A stretch of 6,717 nucleotides of DNA, taken from NCBI GenBank assembly GCA_016193065.1, contig JACPSX010000044.1, forward strand, positions 1-6,717, given 5' to 3'. A model generated the notes under the pieces. That model was not told the DNA's origin and searched no databases. It worked only from the letters and a program-made list of their open reading frames with translations. The translations under genes were made by a program, and so were the position numbers. Source of the DNA: Candidatus Tectimicrobiota bacterium (lineage in GTDB: Bacteria; JACPSX01). Positions 1 to 5,647 of the stretch are shown here, piece by piece. Positions within the stretch are counted from its first letter, which is position 1; each line of letters begins with the position of its first letter.

Positions 1-56
1 CGGCTGTACACACGCTTGGGGGGAGGAATGTATCCTCCGTAGAGCTCCTCCGGCAT
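1..56 (-). CDS. N-terminal start of an unidentified protein, cut by the window edge
   Basis: Reading leftward from an ATG at 56-54, 18 codons run open to the edge and begin MPEELYGGYIPPPKRVYS. An AGAGGTGG Shine-Dalgarno-like stretch lies about 5 nt before the ATG. The gene follows the M24 gene on the same strand after a gap of 109 nt, so it could be the next gene of that operon. Too little is visible to name a family. The perfect inverted repeat GGAGGA/TCCTCC at 22-38 falls inside this reading frame and is more likely codon content than a terminator. Evidence for the gene is the ribosome site and the open frame only. Confidence 0.45.
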   Translation of the reverse strand, partial: MPEELYGGYIPPPKRVYS

Positions 57-165
57 CCGTCCACCTCTAGGCGGTCGTAAGGGAAAGTTTTACACTCAGC
101 CCCTCACCTATTGCGACACAGTCTCTCAAGGGGGAGGGGTTCTTGTTTTTTCCTCCGGTGTTCTA

Positions 166-1347
166 TCAACGTCCCCCGCAGACGGGAAACTTGAAGGGGT
201 AATTGTGCAACGGGACCGCTCCTCCGGGTTTTACGACCACGGCGCTCCCCAGTTGGAGTCCCGCCCGCTGGTCCTTCGTGACCGGGTTGGGCTGGATCAC
301 GATCACCATGTTCTCCTGGAAGGTGAAGGGCTCAAATGTATGAGATGAGCTCTTGGTCCCGATCTCGGGGTTGCGGCCCCCCTCGCCGTGGACCAGGCTG
401 TCGTACACCGTGAACCCCCGCTCCTCGATGATGGCGGTGGCCTCCATGATCTCCTCGCTCGTGCTGCCGGGTTTCAGAGCCAGGCGGACCTGCTCGAAGC
501 ATTCCCAGGCCACATCGAAGAGCTGCCGGTAGAGAGGGGCGGGCTCGGCGGCCACGGCAAAGGGGCGGTGGATCTGGGCACCGTAGCCCCAGTAGCTGAT
601 CGTGATCTCGGTAATCACCACATCCCCGGCTTGCAAGGTTCTAGGGGTCAGGAACTGCCAGGGGACGAAGCGGCCGGGATCGGCCATGGGGGTGGTGGCA
701 ATAAAGTGAATCCCCATGTGTCCCCCATCGGGAAGGAAGGCCTCGTGGACGATGGCGGAGAGATCGTGCTCGCTGAGGCCCGGTCGAATCTTTCTCTCCA
801 GCAATTCGCAGGTGAGATCCGTCAGGTAGGCGCTGCGGCGGAACCACTCCAGCTCCTCCTCGCTGCGAATCCAGCGGATCTCGTTGTACGGCTTGGAAAC
901 ATCGACGAACTCCACTTCGGGAATCTGCTTTTGCAAGGCCACAAACTGGCTGTAGGGAATCGAATTCCCCAGCCCGATCACCCCCACCCGTCCCCGACCC
1001 AGCCCCAGTTCTTTGAGGCGATCCGCCACCGCCTTGGCCGCGGAGGGCCAGTAGCAACGCACATCCCCGAAGATGGACATGACCTTGGTGCAGGGAATAT
1101 GGTTAAAAAAATGCAAAAAGAGCGTGGAATCCCCTTCCCGTGGGTACACCAACCAGGCCGGGGAGCGGGGAATGTAGTTGCTCAGGTAGTGGACGGCCCC
1201 CTGGGCGCCGGGCCCGCCATGGAGGACGAGGGCCGGCAAGCCTTCGCGGTCCATCATCCCGCGGACCGCTTTGAACCTGCGCTCATACTCCTGCCGGGAA
1301 AAACGTGGGTACAAATTCTCCTCCCTCTCCCAGGGCCTTGTCTCCAT
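166..1347 (-). CDS. M24-family (Xaa-Pro aminopeptidase/creatinase-like) protein with substituted metal ligands
   Basis: This 393-aa protein has the two-domain layout of aminopeptidase P/creatinase proteins: an N-terminal creatinase-like domain (about residues 20-150) and a C-terminal pita-bread domain (about 160-385). Canonical M24 peptidases bind two metals through Asp, Asp, His, Glu, Glu. Here the matching positions appear to be E247 (in GDVVITEIT), Q258 (GYGAQIHR), H320 (LVHGEGG), Q352 (IQPNP) and Q365 (AGLQLGS), so only the histidine is unchanged. It may therefore be a non-peptidase or atypical M24 member; the fold assignment is firmer than any activity. No signal peptide is visible, which suggests a cytoplasmic protein. 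The ATG at 1347 follows AAAGGGAGGAGAT, a strong ribosome site, and lies 18-19 nt after the YtxH stop, so the two are probably cotranscribed. No internal gap is evident. Confidence 0.85.
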   Translation of the reverse strand: METRPWEREENLYPRFSRQEYERRFKAVRGMMDREGLPALVLHGGPGAQGAVHYLSNYIPRSPAWLVYPREGDSTLFLHFFNHIPCTKVMSIFGDVRCYWPSAAKAVADRLKELGLGRGRVGVIGLGNSIPYSQFVALQKQIPEVEFVDVSKPYNEIRWIRSEEELEWFRRSAYLTDLTCELLERKIRPGLSEHDLSAIVHEAFLPDGGHMGIHFIATTPMADPGRFVPWQFLTPRTLQAGDVVITEITISYWGYGAQIHRPFAVAAEPAPLYRQLFDVAWECFEQVRLALKPGSTSEEIMEATAIIEERGFTVYDSLVHGEGGRNPEIGTKSSSHTFEPFTFQENMVIVIQPNPVTKDQRAGLQLGSAVVVKPGGAVPLHNYPFKFPVCGGR

Positions 1348-1366
1348 ATCTCCTCCCTTTTCAAAA

Positions 1367-1627
1367 TCAAAAGAAAACGGGGAGAGCCGCGTTTTCCTTC
1401 TCCATGGCTTCCCGCCCGGCCGTGACGGCCTTTTCCAGGATTTCCTTGCGGGACTCTACGAAGTGCTTGCCCTTTTCCAGAGCCTCATCGGCCAGGCCCT
1501 TGATCTTCACCCGAGATTCCTTTCCGGAAGTCGGCGCCAGGAGCATGGCAACACTGGCTCCGAGAAGACCGCCAATAAGGAAGGCCAATCCGATTGCTCC
1601 ACTGGAAAACCCCTTGTCCTCAGACAT
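1367..1627 (-). CDS. YtxH domain-containing small membrane protein
   Basis: This 86-aa protein has a Gly/Ala-rich hydrophobic segment (about residues 10-31) ending in the LLAPTSGKE-type motif typical of YtxH proteins. A charged helical tail (about 35-80, rich in Lys and Glu) follows. YtxH proteins are small membrane-associated proteins linked to general stress in Bacillus; their molecular role is not settled. I chose the ATG at 1627 because GGGAGGTGA lies about 5-8 nt upstream. An in-frame GTG at 1636 is part of that ribosome site and is unlikely to be the start. The first 8 nt overlap the end of the DUF948 gene, which suggests translational coupling. The M24 gene follows closely downstream. 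Confidence 0.8.
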   Translation of the reverse strand: MSEDKGFSSGAIGLAFLIGGLLGASVAMLLAPTSGKESRVKIKGLADEALEKGKHFVESRKEILEKAVTAGREAMEKENAALPVFF

Positions 1628-1973
1628 GATCGTCACCTCCCTTCCGCAAACTCTTCAGCAGGACACTCAGACCCACCCCGAAACCCTTGACGATTGCAGA
1701 CACGTACACGATTTGTTTTACTATATTCCCGGTCCGAATGGCCTTGAAGCCCCGCACGGCGCCAATGCTGTCTCCCAGAGCGCCCAGGACATGAACCCCC
1801 CGGGAGACCCCCTTCATGACCTGCCGGGTCTGAGAGGCCAGCTCCTTTGTCTCCGTTAACATCTCCTCGGCCGCCCGGGCCGTCCTCCTGACCTGGACCA
1901 GGGTGCAGACCAGGTAAACAACCAGGACGACGAACGTTATGGAAACAACGATGACGGAAATCTCAAATATCAT
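1620..1973 (-). CDS. DUF948-family single-pass membrane protein (YtxG-like)
   Basis: This 117-aa protein begins with a strong transmembrane segment (about residues 3-27, Ile/Val-rich). An Arg/Glu/Lys-rich helical stretch follows (about 28-60), then a second hydrophobic or amphipathic region near 85-108 and a basic end. This matches DUF948/YtxG-type general stress proteins, which in Bacillus-like genomes lie next to YtxH, as here. The cytoplasmic helical part probably forms coiled-coil contacts; that is inference. Two starts are possible: GTG at 1979 and ATG at 1973. The ATG is preferred because GGGGGTGAGG immediately precedes it, although the spacing is short. It is the first gene after the promoter at 2004-2032 and overlaps the YtxH gene by 8 nt. 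Confidence 0.75.
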   Translation of the reverse strand: MIFEISVIVVSITFVVLVVYLVCTLVQVRRTARAAEEMLTETKELASQTRQVMKGVSRGVHVLGALGDSIGAVRGFKAIRTGNIVKQIVYVSAIVKGFGVGLSVLLKSLRKGGDDHV

Positions 1974-2003
1974 CCTCACCCCCGGGCAGGCAATTCACTA
2001 TTA

Positions 2004-2032
2004 AATATATCCCCTGTTTCCTATTCCGACAA
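2004..2032 (-). promoter_or_regulatory. Sigma-70-type promoter for the DUF948-YtxH-M24 operon
   Basis: Read on the minus strand, TTGTCG (2032-2027, 4/6 match to TTGACA) is followed by a 17-nt spacer and TATATT (2009-2004, 5/6 match to TATAAT). Transcription would start near 1997, about 24 nt before the ATG at 1973. The surrounding DNA is AT-rich against a GC-rich background. It was identified by eye. Confidence 0.6.
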
Positions 2033-2041
2033 TGCTCGGAA
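2024..2041. promoter_or_regulatory. Candidate operator palindrome over the -35 element
   Basis: TTCCGA (2024-2029) and TCGGAA (2036-2041) form a perfect 6-bp inverted repeat around a 6-nt centre (CAATGC). It covers the whole -35 hexamer of the promoter for the DUF948 operon, where a dimeric repressor would block RNA polymerase. A palindrome of this size can occur by chance, and no regulator gene is in the window. Confidence 0.35.
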
Positions 2042-2238
2042 GATTTCAGGGAGATCGTGACTCCCGTGGTCTCCGGTCCACAGCAGGGGGGAGACTGATG
2101 CCAGCCCTTCGGGCCATCCATACTCTCAGTCGATCGGGCATGTCAGGGGAAATCACTTAAAAGCCTACATGGAAGCAGCCATCCGGTCAAGAGGATTTGC
2201 GGAGCCAAGGGGCTGCGCGTGCTTGCGTTCCTGCCCGA
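2033..2238. other. Intergenic stretch downstream of permease 2
   Basis: No coding frame with a ribosome site is seen. The best hairpin is GCCC-TTC-GGGC at 2104-2114, with outer GATG (2097-2100) and CATC (2115-2118) able to extend it imperfectly. There is no T-run in the minus direction, so it is not a standard intrinsic terminator for the transporter operon. GGGAG/CTCCC at 2049-2065 is a weaker inverted repeat. Confidence 0.4.
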
Positions 2239-2892
2239 TCAAACCCGGTGGGACAAGCGGTTTTCCAGAAGGCGGCTCAACCGGGATAGCCCGAAGGCGA
2301 AGACCCAGTAAGCCATGGCGATAAACACGTAGAGCTCAAAGGGCCGTATCTCTCTCTGGCTCACGATGCTGGCGGCCCGGGTCAGCTCGATCACGCCGAT
2401 GATGTAGGCGAGAGAAGTATCCTTGAAGAGAACGATAAACTGGGTCACCAGGGACGGCAGCATGTTGCGCAGGGCCTGAGGCAAAATGACGTAGCGCATC
2501 ATTTGCGGGGTGGTGAGGTTCGTCGACAGGGCCGCATCGACCTGTCCCCGCGGGACGGATTGTATACCCGCCCGGACAATCTCGGCCATATAGGCCCCCT
2601 CGAAGACCACGAAGGCAATCAGGGCGCTGCCGAAGTTATCCATGGGTCGACCCGTAATGATGGGAATGAAAAAATAAAACCAGAAGATGACCATGATCAG
2701 GGGGACGCCGCGCACAAGCTCGATGTAGAGGACAGCCGGCAGGTGCACCCAGGGGCGCCGGGCCAGACGGGCGATCCCCGCAATGATTCCCAGGGCAAAG
2801 CTTAGAACCATGGCAATCAGGGCCAGCCGGAGGGTGACTCCGAGACCTTTGAGGAGAAACCCCAAGTTATCTGGTATGACGTTCCAGTCCAT
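2239..2892 (-). CDS. Polar amino-acid ABC transporter permease (GltK/HisM-like), intact
   Basis: This 217-aa inner-membrane permease of the HisM/GltK class starts with an N-terminal WNVIPDNLGFLLKGLGVTLR segment and has about five transmembrane helices (roughly 12-40, 53-77, 88-105, 145-168 and 186-206). The EAA coupling loop is complete at about 113-142 (VPRGQVDAALSTN through VILPQAL). It would pair with permease 1 to form the channel contacted by the ATPase. One oddity is that the usually conserved glycine of the EAA motif appears as N125. The ATG at 2892 lies 8 nt after the permease 1 stop. The ribosome site is weak (AAGG about 9 nt upstream), so coupling to permease 1 translation is likely. 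The reading frame continues upstream without a stop, but that part overlaps permease 1 and is a shadow. Substrate (glutamate/aspartate or another polar amino acid) is inferred from the family. Confidence 0.87.
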   Translation of the reverse strand: MDWNVIPDNLGFLLKGLGVTLRLALIAMVLSFALGIIAGIARLARRPWVHLPAVLYIELVRGVPLIMVIFWFYFFIPIITGRPMDNFGSALIAFVVFEGAYMAEIVRAGIQSVPRGQVDAALSTNLTTPQMMRYVILPQALRNMLPSLVTQFIVLFKDTSLAYIIGVIELTRAASIVSQREIRPFELYVFIAMAYWVFAFGLSRLSRLLENRLSHRV

Positions 2893-2900
2893 CCCTAACC

Positions 2901-3595
2901 TTAACCTTCCGGGGAGAGGCCGCGCGCAATGAGTCCGGGGATGGCCAACCGCCGTTCCACCCTTCCCATCAGGGCCGCGACCACAAGACAGAGGACCAAA
3001 TAAATGAGGGTGCCCGCCGCAACCGCCTCCAGCCCTCTGGCCGTGTACGATTCCACCTGCCGGGTCATGAAGGTCAGCTCCGCCACGCCGATGGTGAGAG
3101 CCAGAGAGGAATTTTTCAGAAGGTCCTGGGCCGTCGACAGCCCGGTAGACGCCGAGGCTTCCAGCAAAGCGCGGGGAACGGCCTGAATCCCGGCCCGGAA
3201 CACTTCGCCGAACCGGGCCCCCGAGTAAACCCCCAGACCCAGTACCGCGGACCAGAACTCCACCCCGTGCTCCACGAGCCATTCCCGGAAGGCCTGGGGG
3301 AGCACCTCCGGGGCCGCGAAGTACCAGAAGAACAGATGGACCAGCAGGGGGATATTGCGGAAGAACTCCACGTATACGGTGCCGATCGCCCGCAAGAACC
3401 GCCAGGGCAGGGTCCGCAACGCACCGACCAGCAGGCCAATGACCAGGGCCTGCAGCCACGCCAGTCCGGAGAGCTTGAGCGTGGCTGCAACCCCTTGAAC
3501 CAACCACCCCAGGTAGGGCTCTTGGAAAGGACCTCCCAGCGAAATTCGTACGACAGACCCAGGAAGCCCGCCGCGGTTACAGGAACGAGAAGCAT
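2901..3595 (-). pseudogene. Polar amino-acid ABC transporter permease (GltJ-like), frameshifted and internally deleted
   Basis: Two reading frames together give a GltJ-type permease. The ATG at 3595, 5 nt after the binding-protein stop, encodes about 25 residues ending YEFRWEVLSK. At 3520/3521 the homologous reading moves to another frame, continuing EPYLGWLVQGVAATLKLSG and onward to the stop at 2901. Restoring a single G (AAGAG to AAGGAG) would give SKEPYLGW, so a lost base explains the shift. A second lesion lies at 3125/3126: STGLSTAQ is followed directly by DLLKNSSLALTIG. Relatives have about 23 residues there, including the YRYVxLPxA part of the EAA loop and the start of the next helix. 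Translation could instead begin at a TTG at 3503, which skips the frameshift but not the deletion. A working permease is unlikely. Assembly or sequencing error is the alternative. Confidence 0.75.
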
Positions 3596-3600
3596 TCGCG

Positions 3601-4455
3601 CTAACGAGGAAGGACCAGATATTTCAGGAACACTCGCACTTCCGGGCTGAGAGGGTAGGGAACTTCCCCTTTCGGCCCGAACCACTTTTCATAGAGGCGA
3701 AAGTATTCTCCCTCCTCGATGGCTTCCATAAGGGCAACGTCGACCAGAAGCCGGAAGTCCGGGTCATCGCGGCGCATGGCCATCCCGTAGGGCTCGTAGC
3801 TGAAAAAATCCCCCACAACCTGATAGTTCCCGGGGTTGGGCGCCTTTGCTTTGAGCCCTGCCAACTGCACCCCGTCATTGGTGTAAGCGTCGATCTTCCC
3901 TTGCGAGAGGGCCGTAAACGCGGCCGGCTGATCCTGAAAGACGACCAGACGGATTTTTGGCCACTTCTCGCGCACAATGCGTTCGTTGGTCGACCCCTGC
4001 TGGGCACCCAGCCGCTTCCCCGCCAGGTCCTTCAGGCTGCGAATGCGGCTGTCCTTCTTCACCAGGAGCTGCGCGCCGGTGACAAAGAACGGGGTGCTGA
4101 AGTCGACGCTCTCCCGGCGGGCCCGGGTGATCGTCATGGTGCCGGCGATGAGATCGACGGCGCCGCTGGACAGGAGCGGGATCCGCGTGGCCGGCACCGT
4201 TTCTTTGAGCTCGAATTTGACCGGCTTCCCCAGCTTCTGCTCGACCTTCTGGTGGATCAAGCGGGCCAGGTCGATGGAAAACCCCACCCACTCGTTCTGG
4301 CGGTTGTAGAAACCAAAGGGCGGAGAACCGGTGCGGGTGCCCACGACGAGCGCGCCGGTGCGGTTGATCTTTTCCAGTGTAGTTTCGGCGCTCCCAGACG
4401 CCGCGGCGAAAACCGCCAGCAGCACTGCCGTTAAAAAGATGGCCCCTCTTTTCAC
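3601..4455 (-). CDS. Periplasmic polar amino-acid-binding protein (GltI-like, SBP family 3)
   Basis: This 284-aa secreted solute-binding protein should deliver an amino acid to the permease pair encoded downstream. Residues 1-23 form a Sec signal peptide (basic KR, hydrophobic core, cleavage after GSA). The mature part has the family-3 pattern: LVVGTRTGSPPFGF (37-49), VGFSIDLARLI (57-67), RIPLLSSGAVDLIAG (91-105), TITRARRESVDFS (108-120) with R113 at the expected carboxylate-binding position, the hinge-side QQGSTNERIV segment (152-161), and a C-terminal YEKWFGP. The pattern most resembles glutamate/aspartate binders, but I cannot fix the ligand. The start is GTG at 4455, preceded by AAAGGAGG with 7-nt spacing; an ATG 5 nt upstream is out of frame. 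It lies 54 nt after the broken ATPase gene and looks intact. Confidence 0.88.
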   Translation of the reverse strand: MKRGAIFLTAVLLAVFAAASGSAETTLEKINRTGALVVGTRTGSPPFGFYNRQNEWVGFSIDLARLIHQKVEQKLGKPVKFELKETVPATRIPLLSSGAVDLIAGTMTITRARRESVDFSTPFFVTGAQLLVKKDSRIRSLKDLAGKRLGAQQGSTNERIVREKWPKIRLVVFQDQPAAFTALSQGKIDAYTNDGVQLAGLKAKAPNPGNYQVVGDFFSYEPYGMAMRRDDPDFRLLVDVALMEAIEEGEYFRLYEKWFGPKGEVPYPLSPEVRVFLKYLVLPR

Positions 4456-4470
4456 AGCATACCCTCCTTT
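4456..4470 (-). promoter_or_regulatory. Ribosome binding site that decides the GTG start of the binding protein
   Basis: On the minus strand AAAGGAGG is followed by GTATGCT and then the GTG start at 4455. The out-of-frame ATG at 4460 would be too close to the site and reads ATG-CTG-TGA, only two codons. Confidence 0.6.
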
Positions 4471-4509
4471 CTGCGGCGAATCCGTCTGCCTCAGCGGCGG
4501 CTTCCGCCT

Positions 4510-5122
4510 TTAGTGAACCAGGATCTTGCTCAGGAAAAGACGCGTCCTCTCACTCTTTGGAGAAGCAAAGAAGTTCTCCGGATCCCCCTCTTCAATGAGG
4601 CGCCCGTCGTCCATAAAAATGATCCGATCTGCCACCCCTTTGGCAAAACCCATTTCGTGAGTGACCACCACCATGGTCATCCCCTCCCGGGCCAGACCGG
4701 CCATCACCTCAAGGACCTCGTTGATCATCTCGGGATCCAGGGCCGAGGTTGGCTCGTCAAACAGCATGATCTTGGCTGGCCTGGGCTTCTGTCCGAGAAA
4801 GGCCCCGCACTTTCATGGGAGCCAGGCAGATGTTTTCAAGAACACTCAAATGGGGATAGAGGTTGAACTGCTGAAAAACCATCCCGACTTTGCCGCGCAG
4901 ACCGGCCAGGTTCAAGCGGGGATCGTTGAGGGACATCCCATCCACGATGATGTCCCCCCCCTGGATCGGCTCAAGCCGGTTCACGCAGCGAATCAGGGTG
5001 CTCTTCCCCGAACCGCTCGGACCGCAAACGACCACGACCTCCCCGGACTGCACTTTGAGATCCACATCCTTGAGGACGTGCAAATCTCCGAACCACTTGT
5101 TGACCCGCTTGAACTCGATCAT
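4510..5122 (-). pseudogene. Polar amino-acid ABC transporter ATP-binding protein (GlnQ/GltL-like), signature motif deleted and frame broken
   Basis: The 5' part (ATG at 5122, about 114 residues) carries MIEFKRVNKWFG, Walker A GPSGSGKST (34-42) and the Q-loop MVFQQFNLYP (81-90), ending [10 protein letters not shown]. The next frame resumes near 4780 with Walker B ([15 protein letters not shown]), the switch region [10 protein letters not shown] containing the catalytic histidine, and the normal C-terminus, stopping at 4510. Family members have about 40 more residues between these parts, including LSGGQQQR. They are missing here, and the missing length must be 2 modulo 3 to explain the frame change. 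The first frame ends at a TGA 22 nt past the junction. Without the signature helix the protein could not hydrolyse ATP with a partner subunit. GGGGAG with about 7-nt spacing supports the ATG at 5122. It is the first gene of the transporter operon. Confidence 0.85.
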
Positions 5123-5157
5123 GGAATTTCTCCCCCGCACGGCAGGAGCCCGCCGCC

Positions 5158-5187
5158 ACCATATCTCAAATGTGTTTCCAGTGTCAA
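5158..5187 (-). promoter_or_regulatory. Promoter for the amino-acid transporter operon
   Basis: On the minus strand a perfect TTGACA (5187-5182) is followed by an 18-nt spacer and TATGGT (5163-5158, 4/6 match to TATAAT). Transcription would begin near 5151, about 29 nt before the ATG at 5122. The -35 is strong and the -10 is mediocre. Confidence 0.5.
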
Positions 5188-5217
5188 CGGCCGCAGGGTT
5201 GCAGAGGGGTCGGCGAC

Positions 5218-5248
5218 AGAGGGCACCCACGCAGGGGTGCCCCTACGT
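5218..5248. repeat. REP-like palindromic element
   Basis: GGGCACCC (5221-5228) and GGGTGCCC (5235-5242) are perfect 8-bp arms around ACGCAG, followed by CTACGTG. The layout resembles dispersed intergenic palindromes of the GTAGGGGCACCCC type that I recall from uncultured-bacterium genomes; that link is from memory and untested. The 11-nt left part AGAGGGCACCC recurs at 5475-5485, and GGGGGTTGCCCCCGTAG at 5382-5398 resembles the right part, so decayed copies may be present. Confidence 0.4.
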
Positions 5249-5493
5249 GATACTTTTCGGCTCGAGGGGTAGCCCTCACAGGCAACGCCTGCAAAACGTT
5301 AAGTCGCCCGTGCGGGGCACACCCGGTCTCCCGGCTCATCACTCCTCATGCCTCGTTCAAGCGATCAACTATCATCTCCGAGGGGGTTGCCCCCGTAGGC
5401 GATCTAAGGGGTTGCGAGGAAGAGGACTCTCAATCCGGCCAAAGTAACTTGCATCGCAAGCCCTTCGTGAGCCAAGAGGGCACCCCCGAGGAA

Positions 5494-5530
5494 CCGGCAA
5501 GGAGACCAATTCCTTCACAAGAATTGCCGG
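5494..5530. repeat. Imperfectly spaced inverted repeat upstream of the binding-protein gene
   Basis: CCGGCAA (5494-5500) and TTGCCGG (5524-5530) are 7-bp arms 23 nt apart, about 120 nt before the ATG at 5648. An inner AATTC/GAATT pair (5508-5525) competes with the outer arms. It could be a regulator site or chance. Confidence 0.2.
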
Positions 5531-5579
5531 CGTGCAAGCGCGCTCTTTCCGGTTGCGCACAGGGCGGATTCCCGTTATC

Positions 5580-5608
5580 CTGCTAACGTTCCAAAATCGA
5601 TCTACAAT
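5580..5608 (+). promoter_or_regulatory. Weak candidate promoter for the NMT1-like binding protein
   Basis: TACAAT (5603-5608, 5/6 match to TATAAT) lies 17 nt after CTGCTA (5580-5585, 3/6 match to TTGACA) and would give a leader of about 33 nt. An alternative, TTGCGC-17-TATCCT (5553-5581), is no better. Only the -10 is persuasive. Confidence 0.3.
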
Positions 5609-5647
5609 TTAACTGGAGCAAGTCTCTTTCCTCAGGAGGATCAACCG

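Larger units (their letters stand above)
5123..5647. other. Divergent intergenic region without a supported gene
   Basis: This 525-nt gap separates the leftward transporter operon from the rightward binding-protein gene. It holds the TTGACA promoter at 5158-5187, the palindrome at 5221-5242 and several short inverted repeats. These are GAGGG/CCCTC at 5264-5277, CAGGC/GCCTG at 5279-5291, GTGC/GCAC at 5310-5320, GGGGG/CCCCC at 5382-5394, CTTGC/GCAAG at 5448-5460 and CCGGCAA/TTGCCGG at 5494-5530. The five-base ones are close to what chance gives in GC-rich DNA. Open frames in the gap lack ribosome sites. No tRNA or riboswitch was recognised. Confidence 0.5.

Noticed and set aside
124-152. Plus-strand CAAG/CTTG hairpin followed by six T as an intrinsic terminator
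   Set aside because: The stem has only four Watson-Crick pairs plus wobbles, and no plus-strand gene lies upstream. In the minus direction, where transcription runs, there is no T-run.
388-1425. Long 345-codon open frame on the plus strand opposite the M24 gene
   Set aside because: It has no recognisable domain or ribosome site and a low-complexity Gly/His/Pro composition, and lies antisense to a well-conserved gene. Such mirror frames are common in GC-rich DNA.
2095-2130. GCCC-TTC-GGGC hairpin as the terminator of the transporter operon
   Set aside because: The stem is short, its extension is interrupted, and no U-tract follows in the minus direction.
3515-3530. Programmed -1 frameshift as an explanation for the permease 1 frame change
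   Set aside because: No X XXY YYZ slippery heptamer is in the right phase around TCC AAG AGC and there is no obvious downstream stem. A simple lost G explains the change better.
4452-4460. Two-codon ATG-CTG-TGA frame overlapping the binding-protein start as a regulatory leader
   Set aside because: It is very short and the ribosome site spacing fits the GTG better, so it looks like chance overlap.
4755-4800. Programmed frameshift or bypass in the ATPase gene
   Set aside because: Recoding cannot restore about 40 absent residues, including the signature motif.
5372-5560. 62-codon minus-strand frame in the intergenic region
   Set aside because: Its GTG start has no ribosome site, and it overlaps several inverted repeats. 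Composition is Arg/Pro/Cys-rich without any family resemblance.
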